A stretch of 64,000 nucleotides of DNA from Bondarzewia mesenterica (GCA_004802705.1 SGPL01000059.1:1-64000), one strand, 5' to 3'; counted from the stretch's first letter, positions 10,974 through 23,600 are shown. A program made the numbers and translations. The notes: generated by a model from the sequence alone, not told the origin.

Positions 10974-11780
10974 GGTATGCTGGGAATTTGTATCTTCGGC
11001 AGGTCCACACAGTATTGATTACTTATTTACTGCGTGAATTTAGGATGTGAATCTTGGCTCCGAGTCCGTTGGTCAGTCCTTCTTGTGAACATTAGATTTT
11101 ATCTTGTAAAGCTGTCTGAACTTGATGTACGATACATAACGCTTTGAAATTTTTTTTCTTGATGCCTTTGAATGAACTGGCTATTCCAGGCTATTCCGTC
11201 GCGCTCGAATATCCTCCAACATTTCGAATTCATTGATTCATACAACGTAGACGACGCGTTAATTCGAGCCAGCAGGAATCGGCTGGCCTCAAAGAATCAA
11301 TTAATCGAATAGGATCGACTGTCATGTTGCCGGACCGTGACTGACTCAAGTCTACTCAAGTCCTTTGCTGGAGACTGACGCGCGTCGCGGAGATTTAAAT
11401 AATTAGATGAAGTTGAGCTCCGACTCGACTGTTCCAATTAATTTTAACGATAGATGAATCTTCTGCAAATGTGAACTGTCTGTGCTCAATATCAATGTAG
11501 GATAGGATTGGAAAGACTTACTTGTCATCGCTTGAAGAAAAATGGTGCCTCATTTTTTTCACCGCGCATGCTTCTCAGGCTGGACAAACCAATAACATGT
11601 CTCTCTCTCACTGAGTCACTACTCTTTTGATTCGTGCGGCATGGTCACAGTCAAGATGGTGTCAAGCGAAAGATTAACAGAAGCATTGGAATTCCAGACA
11701 ACATTGCATGATATTTCAACAATTCAAGAACATATGAGAGGGACAGCCTTATCAAGTAAATCGTGAAGATCCAGTATTCC
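10974..11780. other. Spacer between the two convergent nuclease genes
   Basis: 807 nt at the centre of the inverted duplication. It is AT-rich with no gene seen. It must hold both 3' UTRs. Confidence 0.45.
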
Positions 11781-12974
11781 TCAATTGACCGAGACAATCT
11801 TCGCCATCTTTCCGACCACGGTAGAGGCAGCCGCATCGATCGCTCCGGAGGATTTGGCGGCATCGGTGGCGTTCTTATCCTCTGTCCAAATAGTGTTCCC
11901 GGCCTTGAACAGCTCCGCACCCACTAAGGCCGTCCACTTGGTACCGTCATCCGTCATGACCGTCGTGACGTTTGCTGGCCCAAGCTTTGGAAGCTCATCG
12001 TCAGTGCGTCGGGTGCGGGCCGGGCAGAAGTTGCTGTCTGGCGTGGAGCGGGCTTGGTAGTAGGCCGAAGGCGGGTTAAAGTTACCCTGAGATATAAAAG
12101 TGTCAGCCTGGTCTGGTCGTTGGTTCCGAAATTGAGTGAATTTCTCACCTGGACGGGACAGTTCGCGTGTGGATTGGCCATCACGTTCGTGCAGAAAGTA
12201 GTAGTCCCCGAGATACTGACGCCTGTCAATGAAATATGTTACCTTCTCCGACAGAAGACTGCAACGCGAACCAACCACTGCAAGCACGGCATAAGGTATG
12301 TCAGCAAACAGATGTGTTCATACACCACACTAGAACTGACAATTGAGCCCCGTTTACAAGTCTATTTCGAACGTAAAAGTTCCTCAAGGCAGTTCCGGCA
12401 CCTGTTCAGATCATTGGCAAAGACAAAGACCCGGAATAGGTGAGACTACTTGCCGCTATTCTGGCCTGCATTTGTGCAGTGCGTCACACCAGACTGGTAT
12501 AAGCTGCTCTGCGCTCCAGTATATCCGGCAGGAAAGCANTGGAATGTATAACTTTTAGAAACTGCAAACTGCAATAAAAGATCAAGCCTACGCCGAGGCC
12601 TCCATCATAGCTGTAGATAGAATTGCTTAAAAGGCATCTGCAGAAAATTTTGCTCGAAATACATACGTGGACGCATATGGGAACTCATCGCATGACAGGC
12701 CAGTAGTGCTTGTGGCGCAGCGGTTNCTGTTCACGCACCCAATGGCAGCTCTTCGGTAGTTGGCTGTTGTTGTCCGCGAAGGTGGATTCGGCATAGTGGT
12801 GCCGGAATTGGGGTCGTAGTGCAGTGGGTGGCCTGTCACGCCGCCGCAGAACATGGCAAAGCATGTTGTGTCGCACACATCGGGGTACGAGGCGCAACTG
12901 AGGCCAAAGTTCTGCGAACTAACGAATACAGGGGTAAGAGACAGGGAGATGAGTACAGCGGAGAGAGTGAGCAT
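11781..12974 (-). CDS. Secreted NucA/NucB-like deoxyribonuclease (copy A')
   Basis: Minus-strand paralogue of the gene at 9760. The start at 12974 gives signal peptide MLTLSAVLISLSLTPVFVSS; an in-frame upstream start near 13013 is possible. The family core is kept: RRAAIGCVN, TTGLSCDEFPYAST, then YDGGLG from a 19-nt microexon at 12592-12610. CFPAGYTGAQSSLYQSGVTH follows. A GC-AG intron after NSG is conserved with copy A; the later intron uses an ordinary GTGAGA donor where copy A has GC. The tail VTTVMTDDGTKWTALVGAEL through KMAKIVSVN matches copy A closely. An N at 12539 masks the acceptor of the third exon, another N lies inside exon 1, and the stretch at 12230-12290 does not splice cleanly, so the middle of the model is uncertain. 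The gene could be weakened or intact. Confidence 0.65.
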
Positions 12975-13477
12975 GGCAGGCAGACTGTATTTGTCGTTGG
13001 CATCTAACCTCAATTCAACGCATTCTTATATCGGTCAAGACTCAAAGGTACCGATGCGGGAAGGTTGGCCGCGACCGCCTGACAGCAAACGTTCGTAAGA
13101 GAATACAGGTGCCAAAGTCTTTCCGATAAGCATATGACGACCCCGCGTCCATAAAACAACGGCGTTTNCTCGAAAGTGGGGGGTNGTTCTTGAAGGTCCT
13201 GTATATGTGTTCAATNAACCAGGNTACCGGTTCTCCCAAAGAGCCGGATCAGCTAGTCTCCCAAACGCAGATTTGNGCATACATATCCAAAATTGTTCCA
13301 CTTACACAAATTCAGGCCTNGCAGTTACAACNACACGAGAGCTGTTCTACTGATTCTATGTCCGGCTCCATGTTCCGCAGACGTGCCAGCCAATCGGCCC
13401 CAGACCTGTGCTAAAAGATATCTCAGGCTATTCATATTAGTGNANTTATCCAATACNTACGTCAACAGCGCTTGNCC

Positions 13478-13980
13478 ATGGCCAANTCACCCATCCCCAT
13501 CNNCATCCTCAGCGACTCTGAGGAGCTNGGAGACAACAAGATTAACGAACTTGNCCATACCTTNACGACCACGTCCGCCGTCCAACCCGNTGCCATCATC
13601 ANGTTCATCGNCACCCGCCCNANGCGATCGCTCTCCACTCCGCACGANCTTATCNCTNACNNCTTCGAAACAAAGCAGCCAAACACNNCAGTGTATCCGA
13701 TCNTANCCCTCGATAAACGGAGCGGAGAAGATGGGACGGTGCTGTTCGCGGCGCCCGTCCCGCCCAATGACGAAGTTAAGTTGAGCTCAGCGACGATGAG
13801 GAGGGCNAAACCGTGGCCTCCGCCGTGGCTGACGAAAGTATCATGCGTTGCCGTGTCGTCACGGAATGGGTCAATGCGCTCGCTGCNAACGTGGCCATGG
13901 GACATCAATCCCNAGATCTGGTGCGTCGTCAGCATTACCNATGNAATACCTGGGNCTNANNAAGTCNNNNACCANCANTN
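13478..13980 (+). pseudogene. B-family copy B', frameshifted and running into a gap
   Basis: The start at 13478 is in the same context as the left copy and reads SPIPI, ILSDSEE and TTTSAVQP. The first exon would end at 13920 at a GTGCGT donor as in the left copy. The frame is broken at 13772-13781 by a tandem duplication of AAGTT; with one copy the frame would read EVELSDDEE as in the left copy. After the break the other frame resumes as RCRVVTEWVNALA. The poly-Glu/Ala run of the left copy is absent here. The region has many Ns, and the last exon falls in the gap, so pseudogene status is provisional. Confidence 0.55.
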
Positions 13981-14031
13981 TGNCNANTNNNACCAGANAN
14001 GNTACTGTGNTTATCATGTTGGTNNNNTNNA

Positions 14032-14503
14032 NNNNNNNNNNNNNNNNNNNNNNNNNNNNNNNNNNNNNNNNNNNNNNNNNNNNNNNNNNNNNNNNNNNNN
14101 NNNNNNNNNNNNNNNNNNNNNNNNNNNNNNNNNNNNNNNNNNNNNNNNNNNNNNNNNNNNNNNNNNNNNNNNNNNNNNNNNNNNNNNNNNNNNNNNNNNN
14201 NNNNNNNNNNNNNNNNNNNNNNNNNNNNNNNNNNNNNNNNNNNNNNNNNNNNNNNNNNNNNNNNNNNNNNNNNNNNNNNNNNNNNNNNNNNNNNNNNNNN
14301 NNNNNNNNNNNNNNNNNNNNNNNNNNNNNNNNNNNNNNNNNNNNNNNNNNNNNNNNNNNNNNNNNNNNNNNNNNNNNNNNNNNNNNNNNNNNNNNNNNNN
14401 NNNNNNNNNNNNNNNNNNNNNNNNNNNNNNNNNNNNNNNNNNNNNNNNNNNNNNNNNNNNNNNNNNNNNNNNNNNNNNNNNNNNNNNNNNNNNNNNNNNN
14501 NNN
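14032..14503. other. Assembly gap (run of N)
   Basis: 472 undetermined bases, flanked on both sides by scattered Ns from 13150 to 14553. It probably hides the end of B' and the outer edge of the inverted duplication. Confidence 0.95.
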
Positions 14504-16041
14504 GTCTNCAANNCNGTCGGANTNNGNNNCNTGCAAGTCTGATGCANCAGNNNGTNGAGCTTCTTTCCTCCGAGGTTTGCGGTGATAAAGGGCCACTTTG
14601 AGAAGAGAATCACAACACCTTCACGGAAGGCTGCCTCGCAATGCCGTCACACGCGCACGCGCACCGCTGCCCTGCACCATAACAAGTCAGTCGACAGCTT
14701 CAAGTGACTAACTCACCAGCACCAGCCTTTTTTGTCTTCAAGGCAGTCGGATTAAGTCACATCAGCTGATGCAGCAGCCTGTGGGGCCAAGCAAACCTTC
14801 CATACAATGTCCTTCACGCTATGGTAACTTCCTCCGAGAAATACAAGGCTCCAGTGAAGAAGTGCTTTTTGTCGTGGACTGTTGAAGAACAGCTGGAATG
14901 GAAACATACTCACCTGCACACCGCACACGGCGTTTACATAAAGAAGGGCGATGGAAGGGGGAGGCTTATTAGCGAGGTCACAACTTTCACGTTCTCCACG
15001 GTGTCTCCACTCTTTCGCCCTCGTCAACGTGAGCTACTGGACCTACCTGACGGAGGTCAGTTGCCGCTCTGATTCGTCACGAAATTGAACAGAACGCCAC
15101 TCTACTGCGTACAGGTGAGATAAAACACATGACCGGGGTAGAGCTACGAGAAAGCGAGACTGACGTTGGGGAAGACTTAGGAGACTGACGACACCTGACC
15201 GTAGCATCAGACCATCGACCCTTGCTCCTCAACAAGACACGCTTAGCCGAAATATTCCTGAAAGGTAGGGCATTGTCAAAAAATGAATGAGGGTCAGGAA
15301 GGGTCTGCGGGATGCGAGTGTCTAGAACAATGAAATTTCGGGGACACTGTCAGGAAGAAAAAGAAGATTATCAGTATTACTCATGGGCTTTCCAGTTGAA
15401 TGTAAAAAGGGTGGTGCATCACCAAGTAATGCATCCGTCGTACAACCGACCTGTGTCAGGAGATTGAACATCGGAAGCGGATATATCACGGACGCATCGT
15501 CTGTGAGTATATGGTACGTCTACGGTCATCGGATACTGCCACCCTGCTGGACAATGACGTCTGAGATGGGGNAAAAAAAACGTCAGGACATACCGAAAGT
15601 ATTCATGACTTGAGGCCAGCTATACAGCAAATAGCACCTTCGCTGTCATGTCGGAGGTTCACTAGCCCGGCCAGGCGTGCTGTTCCACGCACATGGAAAC
15701 CGCGCCCATTGGAGAGGAGGGGAAGGCCCGAGTACTCTAAATTCAGAATATTGACACTGAATCAATCCAGATTCGGACGAAGAAGATTTGAAACGGTCAC
15801 TTTAGCCCAAATCTACCCAAATATCTGGCCAATCGCGCTTGTGGCTGAACAGAACTTGTTTCTTTCTTCTCACTCTCGTTTGATCAGGTCGTCCCCAATT
15901 TAACTCTCTGCTGATTTGAAAAACGTCTCTTATCGTTCTCAGGAGCATATCAACTGCTACGCGCACTGTTTGCTAAGTAAGTGGTCAAGGTTGCTAGAGA
16001 TTCTCAAGTTCTGACATGATTATACTTTTATTTGTGAAGCC
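14504..16041. other. intergenic region, no supported gene
   Basis: Short open frames near 14752-15072 on both strands and at 15383-15903 have no recognisable motif and no consistent splice chain. The region may hold a small unrecognised gene. Confidence 0.4.
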
Positions 16042-18586
16042 ATGCCAGGTCCAGGTCAGAAGAGAAAGCCCAAAGCCAAGGGCAGCGCATCTCCCAACAA
16101 TGCAAGCTCGAATAAAACGTCTGGATTCATTCCTCCACAGGCATTTCTGGATAGCGTTTATCATGCCGAGGGGTGGTCAAGTGTGGTATATATCTTGTGT
16201 GCATTGCTCCATCTACCTGGTANGTCGCGCCATTTTGTTCATGCAGTGGATTGGCTTTTCGTAGGGACTCTGGAGCTACATTCGTATATGCTACGGTTGG
16301 CGCACTGAATCGCCTGTTTAAAACCAGGCGAAACAGTGCCTCAACTGCCGCATGCGCCTTTGGTACAATCACTACCGTAGCCCTCGAGATCTCGAATATC
16401 ATATGCATGGCACAAACAATGGCGACGGCTTGACGTTTGTCGATAGACATGGACACTCGTAGCGGACTCAAGAAGATACACAAGAACTTCGACCAGATCT
16501 CCAGCAAACTAAACGACCTCTACTCCTTTGCACACAGCACCCAGCACGATCGTGTCGCTGGAGCCGTCATCGCTATATATGCCAAGTTGTGTGCGGACTC
16601 GATTATGAGAAATCGGATTTTCCGTGAAGCTGGTAAGTATTTCTAAATACGTGCGAAAATCCTTTGTCAACGCCTTCGGTCGCCAGATTTCTTGAACATG
16701 GTCATACCCATGCTGGACAATCCTGTTTGCTGTCATATAACTCTTCAGGCTCTCACTTCTGCCACTCATCATGGTGGACGTGAAGTTCGCCTGGAGATCG
16801 CGAAGAAAACACCGATCCTTTTGCAGCTCCTTGATGAAAACCCAGACGACATCAAAGCCGCAGAGCTAGCAATCACCGTAATTTCTCACAGCGTCGCTTG
16901 CGTAACTAATAACGAAGAACCTCCCGATCCAAAGATGCTCAAGGTCGTCGATGTCCCGCGCTTGATTCGCACAATGCTCGCTTTCGTCCACAAACCGCAC
17001 TCGACCGTCTTACTCTTCGACCACACTCTGGAGTTTCTTTCATCTGCATCACAACATTGTTATAAACAATACCAGGCGAATCCGAGCGCAATTAATTTGC
17101 TCGTTGCGTGCATGCGTAATATCGACATCCGCACGCGGGCTGCAGGTCTCTCCGGCATCCTGCGTCTTTACATTCTGGACTCGGAGAAAGAAATTACGGT
17201 GATGGATCCAACGAAGTATATCGATGCCGTCAAACGGCGCTGGCCCGATCATCTCACCGACGTATTGATGGACTACGGCATGATGAGAACCGAGACATTT
17301 ATCCTCTTAGGCACTATGCGCGACTTCCAGAAGGCGATGATGCAGATCGTGCAAGATCACGATTTCTACGGCCTTGGTCTCAAGCTCGCAGAATACATCC
17401 TGCGGACGGAGTTTTCGGTTTCTCAAGGAGCGTGGCAGGTACAAGATCCTCGCACGGGCAAAATGACGGTAGACAGCATGGGTTTACCCTTCACGATGTG
17501 GGTGGACGCATTGCCGCATTGTGCCAAGGCGTTGCGCGCTCGAGGTTCGTTTGGAGAGCTGGACAAGGCCGATATCATTGACCTCAAGTTCTTGATCACT
17601 AAGGCTCGCCATGCCGATGCCCGCGCCATGGCGAGCAAGTGCATTGAGCGCAGTTCCCGTGTTGGGTTCTTCTACTACGCGCTCACATTGGGTGCTGATC
17701 TCCCAGACGGGCTGCGGGCTGCGAAAAAGGGACTGAAGTGCCCGGACCTGACTGACTACGTCCGGTTTGGCCTGCTCTATAGGGCAGCAGAACATGCGAT
17801 GAGCTTGGCGCTGGCAAAGTTGGAGGATGCGATGCTTTCAGGCAAAAACCTGGAGGAAGGATTTGCGTTTGCGATGACTGCGTTGGAGGATTCCAAGACC
17901 TTCATCCAGGAAGCGCCCCCTGACACGCGCAATATGAAGAGTCTGATTTATATACACACGCTTTCCCTGCTGCTCGTCAAGGGCCACGAACTCAACGACG
18001 ATTTGAAAGAATTGAAGGTCCGTGGACAACGGTATGACACTAGAGTCCGACGCGCTTACTTTGTCTCGATTTGCAACAGGAAGCAAAGGCTAAATTGAAG
18101 CTTGCGGACGACATCGCAGACTTTCTAGGCGCCCAGTGAACAAAACTCAGATGCGAAAGACGTGCACAACGGTTATCGATCGTATGGAACAGGCATGGAA
18201 GGAATGGAGCTCGATAGTCCCACAATTCGCTCATCACGTCCCTCGCGAGCTGTCTGCGGCCCACGCTGAGGACGACCTTGCTACGTGGCTTGACAAGATC
18301 GACATTGAGGATCCGGATATCCTCGGTGGGCATCAGCACGACGAAGACGGGCACTTCACGCACCCCAAAGTCAATCTCAACACCGTGGAACTATACCGTT
18401 GCTCGTGGTGCAGGAATCCCAGTGCAGTCCTGCGGAAGTGCACAGGTTGCGAAAAAACGAGGTGAGCTGTCGTTCATTCGTGTAGGCCTATTTTCTCTCG
18501 CGACTCAGCTGTGCCTCCGCAGATATTGTGATCAATCGTGCCAGAAGGAGCATTGGAAGGGACACAAAAAAGTCTGTAGTAAATAA
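16042..18586 (+). CDS. MYND-type zinc-finger protein with long helical N-terminal region
   Basis: Five exons: 16042-16219, 16447-16632, 16687-18017, 18080-18461, 18523-18586. The basic N-terminus (MPGPGQKRKPKAKG) is followed by about 600 residues of mostly helical sequence and then a C-terminal MYND finger: CSWC, CTGC, YCDQSC, then H and C in HWKGHKKVC. This gives the expected C-C-C-C-C-C-H-C zinc ligands. Such proteins are expanded in Agaricomycetes and mostly uncharacterised; MYND fingers bind short proline-rich peptides. Exon 4 needs a frame change at about 18136. The frame of exon 3 stops after ADFLGAQ, and one missing base there would join it to MNKTQMRKT and the rest of the domain. I take this as a single-base deletion in the sequence, not a true stop. 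Confidence 0.75.
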
Positions 18587-18843
18587 ATATGGCGGCTTGA
18601 TTTTGTTATCCGAACTCTGCAGTGCAGTGTTCATGCCTTGACGGCATCATGTATGACTATCTTGTCCAGTATCTGAGCTCCACGAACATCTTGTAGCAAT
18701 TTGTACGAAAACTGTATTGGCGAATTTCACTCAGTGACTCGGAACCAACAACATTGAATTGTTTACGTCTATGTACGTGGCGGCCAGTATACTTGGAGCG
18801 GGAAAGGGGGAGAAGGGCTCTACTACGTAGGTGCAACTTAAAT

Positions 18844-19896
18844 ATGCCCCTTCAACATCCACCAGCTGTTCTCCCACATGCTCTACGAATCCCAGGACTC
18901 AACAAGCTAGCAGGAAAGCGAGTCATCCTCGCCTCCAATAGCCCACGACGGAAAAATCTCCTACGAACATTCGTGAGCCCCTCTTTCATCCTTTCGCGCG
19001 GTCCTCTCAGCGATATACGCACACCCCAGGGGCTAGCACCCGAGATCGTTCCATCAACGTTTGAAGAGGACCTGAATCCCGCGTCGTTCGAGGATATCCA
19101 CGAGTACCCGGTTGCGACTGCGACGCACAAGGCGGTCGAGGTCTACGAGCGGCTCGTCGTACGTCCCCCCGATCCCCCGCCCGCCGTCTCTCATCGACGA
19201 GCAGTTGTGCCTATGTGCAGGCGCAGAACCCTGACGACGGTCCGGACCTCGTCATTGCGGCCGACACGGTAGTGCTCACGCATGCGCAGCCGTCGACGTC
19301 GCAGATGTCATACGCGGACCTCCCTTTAGTGCGCCAAGAGCTGCTTGAGAAGCCGCAGAACAAGGAGGACAACCTGCGCATGCTTCTTGATCTCAATAAT
19401 GCGGTATGCGAGGTCGTCACTGGGGTCACTGTCGGTGAGCCTCTGTGATATTTCATTCTTGAGGGGCTCTTGGATGTCTGAGCTTTGGATAGTGTTCCCA
19501 ATTCTGACGGCGCCGGGGTACAGAATCCAGTGAGAGGGTTTCTTACCTGCTCATTAACGGTTGAATCATCTCTGCTCATACCGCGTATGTACAGATCAAT
19601 AGATGAGCGCACGCTTGTCTTCTTCTCTGACAACCCCACCTACTTGCTCGAGGCGTATGCTGACTCGGGCGAAGGTATCGACCGTGCAGGTGGTTTTGCG
19701 GTGCAGGTACGCAAGGATTTTTCAATTTCTTGTCTAATTCAATTAATTCTTCCTCCTTTCACTGTAGGGTCTCGGAGCTCTGTTGATCCGTAAGATCGAG
19801 GGCGACTATCAGAATGTCGTCGGTTTTCCTGCCGCGTCGTTTTTCCGGTTTTTAGACCTACTTGTTGAGGAAGATGATGATTTCCTTGAGGTGTGA
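18844..19896 (+). CDS. Maf-family nucleotide pyrophosphatase
   Basis: Six exons: 18844-18972, 19030-19158, 19221-19434, 19493-19529, 19595-19706, 19768-19896, all in phase. The start gives about 20 residues before the family signature KRVILASNSPRRKNLL. VIAADTVV supplies the catalytic Asp region, LEKPQNKEDNLRML follows, and ADSGEGIDRAGGFAVQGLGA near the end gives the K/R-A-G-A/G-Y/F core, followed by IRKIEGDYQNVVGFPAASF. Maf/ASMTL-type enzymes hydrolyse modified or non-canonical nucleoside triphosphates (dTTP, UTP, m5UTP) to monophosphates and act in house-cleaning of the nucleotide pool. The length of about 248 residues is slightly long for the family because of an insert after the first Asp motif. 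Cytosolic. Confidence 0.88.
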
Positions 19897-20689
19897 TATA
19901 TATGGCGCTCGTCGCCCCATGTACTAATAGAAGAGGCCAGATCTGAATACGACCAGAGGGATGTCCGCCGTTAGGCAGCGTCCGGCATATCGCTTTCAAT
20001 GAGGGTATGTAAATCTTGATCAGGGTCTCGTGGGTATAAAGCGACATCCATAACCTGATTATTCACAGACTGTTTGTGCCCTTCATGAGATCCGTCCGTC
20101 CCGTGCTGGACAAAAGGTCCAGTGGTGGAAGGTCCCACCTCCACCAAAAGGCTTGTCGACCATAGTAGAGAGTATGCACATGCACATCAAGATGAAACTT
20201 TTCTGCACCTTCAGAGTTTTCGTAAAACTTCTGCCTGATCGGGCCTCCTCTGTCAGTAGGACGCATTCTCATTTGCCGTTTTGTTCGACTTCTCCAGGGT
20301 GAGGATGAAATTATGGACAGTTCCGAGCATTTCACGGCTTTGTCTACATTAATGTTTTCACGCAAGTCGAGTGTCCGTGAGTGTGTGTCAGCAGAACTGC
20401 AGTCGTGATTGCAGTCGTGTTTGGCGACAAGCGACAGCCCTTTGAGTTGAACGCGATACGGATGCGGTTCTTGCGCGTCCTCGAACAAAACAAGTCACGT
20501 CTGCGCACATGGTCTCCATCGATATCCAACCTCGACCCGCGTGTAGTGCCCAGCGTCAGGGTCAGCTTACGCGTCTCTCCTAGAAGCATATATACGTCCA
20601 CCTCTCCGAAGCCATTATCGTTCCCCCATCGTCCCTTCGCTCGCTTCTGCTCTACTCACAGTGCCCACCCATCGTTTTCTGCTGTCGAC
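19897..20689. promoter_or_regulatory. Intergenic region with TATA-like box upstream of the first M1 aminopeptidase
   Basis: A CATATATAC element at about 20587-20595 lies roughly 100 nt before the ATG. No gene seen in the remaining 700 nt. Confidence 0.4.
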
Positions 20690-23600
20690 ATGTCCACACC
20701 TCTCCCCGCGGAAGAGTATCGTCTCCCGACAGACGTGCGCCCGATCCACTATGATCTGACGGTGCGCACGGACTTGGAAGGAGACAAGTTTGAGGGAGTA
20801 GTCAAAATCGAGTACGTGTCTCTCCGTCTGTGTTTATCAAGAGCAAAAAAAAGCTCGTGCGAATTCATGTATGTTGAGTACTGACATATGCCATATGCGC
20901 GCGCTGCAGCTTGGAGGTCCTTCGCCCGACAAACGCCGTCACTCTCAACGCCGGCACGAACCTCACTCTGACCCCAGCCACACTCACGCCCGCCTCTTCA
21001 CCCTCTGCTACCCCTCTGAGAACAATTTTTGCCCCGTATGACACTTCGACTGAGCGTGCCTCGTTCGCGTTCGCCGACACACTTCCTGTAGGAAGCAAGG
21101 CTACCCTGCGCGTCGGGTTCTCTGGCGTGCTGGACGGGAGCATGTCAGGATACTACAAGAGCACCTGGGATAAAGGCACGTATTCGCTCACGCAGTTTGA
21201 GGTAAGTCGTTCTTCAGCTTCGCATCGGCCGTATTCATGGTTCGCTTCTGGCAAAAAAAAATGGCTGGGCATCATACAAAATGGACGATTGAATGTTGTC
21301 CACCTTCGAAACTGAGGCACGAAACATCTGTTTGAGTTCATGCAGTGCTGCTACCGAGTTTGATAGCCATCTCTTTATCTCTATCGCCTTTCTTCGGGCG
21401 GCATACTGCACCAGACACTGACAGACTCGCATTATCCAGCCCACCGCCGCGCGTCGCGCGCTGCCGTGTTGGGATGAACCGCTACTCAAGGCCACTTACG
21501 CTGTCACCCTAATCTCGCGCTCCGGCTCCGTCAGTCTCTCCAACATGCCCGCCCTCCCCGCCTCCGCCTCGTCTAGCTCGATCCCCAGCCCAGAGGACGC
21601 GCCACTTTACGCGGGCGTCGAACAGGGAGAGTGGACCGTGACCAAATTTGAAACCACGCCTCCGGTGCGTTTCTTGCGCTCTCAGTCCATTTTGTTTCTC
21701 GCGAAACGATAGCTGATTGGTGGGGGCTCACGGACGATGCAGATGTCGACTTACCTCCTCGCTTTTGCGAATGGGCCGTTCGCATACATCGAGAGTACAT
21801 ACAAGAGCCCACTGAGTGGCAAGGAGCGGCCCCTGCGCGTGTACGGTTCGTCTGCCTTCCGCCTCCTCTCCGCTTCTCTCATTCATTCATCGATACTCCC
21901 CGATTTGTTACCAATTTTTTCGATGAATACAGCCACTCCCGATGTCATCCATCAGGCCCAGTTTGCGCTCGACGTCAAAGCCAAGGTGCTCCCGCTCTAC
22001 GAACAGGTTTTCGACGTCGAATACCCACTCCCGAAACTTGACACGCTCATCGCGAGCGACTTTGATGCTGGTGCGCCCTATATTCCTCACCCTCTTTTCA
22101 CCCTCTCTCACCGCCGAATTTCTGACATTGCATGTGCAGGTGCTATGGAAAATTGGGTTCGAGCTCTTCAATGATTATCAGATGAGTTGAGGTTTCGCTG
22201 ACGTTCTTCTGCCTGTATGCGCGCAGGGCTTGATCACGGGCCGCACGAGCGCGTTCCTGCTCGACCCCAAGCGCGCGGACATCCTGGCTAAGAAGCGCGT
22301 CGCGGTGACACAGAGCCACGAGGTCGCACACATGTGGTGCGTCCAGCCTTTGTAGTTCGGATTGCTGTCGAGTCGTTGAGCTCTAGAAATGCTCGACTAG
22401 GTTCGGCAACATCACGACTATGGAATGGTGGAATTATCTGTATTTGAACGAAGGTACGTATGTCAGTCTCCCGCGCTTTTGGATATGATCTGGATCTGTC
22501 GATTGATACTAGGTTTCGCGACTGTGGTATGTTATCTTTCCTTCTCTGAGGGTTGACATGGTATGGGGTATGCGTGCTCAAAAAGTTGTTGGTACGATAG
22601 ATGGGCGAAGTCATCATCATGGACAAGTGCGTCGGCCTTCCTCTCACGCCATCCTGCTCACGAGCTGACCGAATTCAGAGTGTTCCCCGAGTGGAAAGTT
22701 GACTCTGAGTTTATCACGGAGCACCTGAACGACGCCCTTCGCCTCGATGCCAAACTCTCTTCGCACCCCATTGAGGTGGACTGCCCGGATGCGAACCAGA
22801 TTAACCAGGTATATTTTCCTGCAATTCACCCACCTCGATCATTGGTTCTCATTACTGCCCTTCGTCAGATTTTCGATGCATTGTCATACGCAAAAGCTGC
22901 GTCAGGTCTGATTTTATCTTCTCAAATTTCAGAAGTCGCTCGAAGCTGAAGTTCTGTTCAACAGTGCTCCGTATGCTGTCCAAGTATGTTGGCGAGGAGA
23001 AATTCCTCAAAGGCGTCTCGCTCTACCTTAAGAAGCACCTGTATGCCAACAGCGTTACCAACGATCTCTGGGAAGGCATTGGCGAGGCTACTGGTGCGTG
23101 CTGCTGTTCTTTTCGTCCTTCGAAAAGTTTTTGTTCAACAGACCCTTGGTTTGTGCTACGCCTGGTAGGCATCGACGTTCCAAAGATCATGGATAACTGG
23201 GTGACCAAGGTTCATTGGCTTTCTCTTATGAGCTCGGCATCTGCAGGCTGACTAGATTCATCATCTCTGTTCCTGTTTTTACCATCGCTTCTTCAACTTT
23301 TCCTCTCGAAAGATGGGATTCCCCGTTATCACCGTCACTGAAACCGATGAGGGTATCAAAGTGCGCCAAGATCGATTCCTTGAAGACGGGCCCGCGAAGC
23401 CTGAAGACAACGAGACGATTTGGTACACATCCCGTTCCGTCTGAACTGATCCCGACGCTCGCTCAATCACTCGTATTTGGTATTCAGGACCGTGCCCCTG
23501 AATCTGTTGACGACGACGAGCGCTGGCCAGGCCATTGTCGACAAGAGTGCGGTGCTCGACGTGCGGGAGGAGACGTTCAAGGTTGACACGGGCAAGCCGT

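Larger units (their letters stand above)
8677..13980. repeat. Two-gene inverted duplication (B-A / A'-B')
   Basis: The left arm, about 8677-10973, carries B (-) and A (+). The right arm, about 11781-13950, carries A' (-) and B' (+). The two A genes point tail to tail across an 807-nt spacer, and each B is head to head with its A. Homology also shows in the non-coding stretch between B and A: the sequence around CATATGCTTA at 9599 is matched in reverse near 13120. Coding identity is high but not perfect, and intron positions are shared, so this is an old inverted duplication rather than an assembly palindrome. The right arm ends in low-quality sequence and a gap, so its outer boundary is not defined. 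Confidence 0.8.

Noticed and set aside
12230..12290. A 20-nt intron (GTAACA...ACAG) in nuclease copy A'
   Set aside because: Too short to be spliced by the usual machinery; the local model is left unresolved instead.
13472..14613. Very long open frames through the N run
   Set aside because: They are open only because undetermined bases contain no stops.
14752..15072. Possible small minus-strand gene (a segment ending VNAVCGVQ before a GTGAGT donor)
   Set aside because: The next exon does not join in phase, the putative intron is only about 35 nt, and no motif is recognisable.
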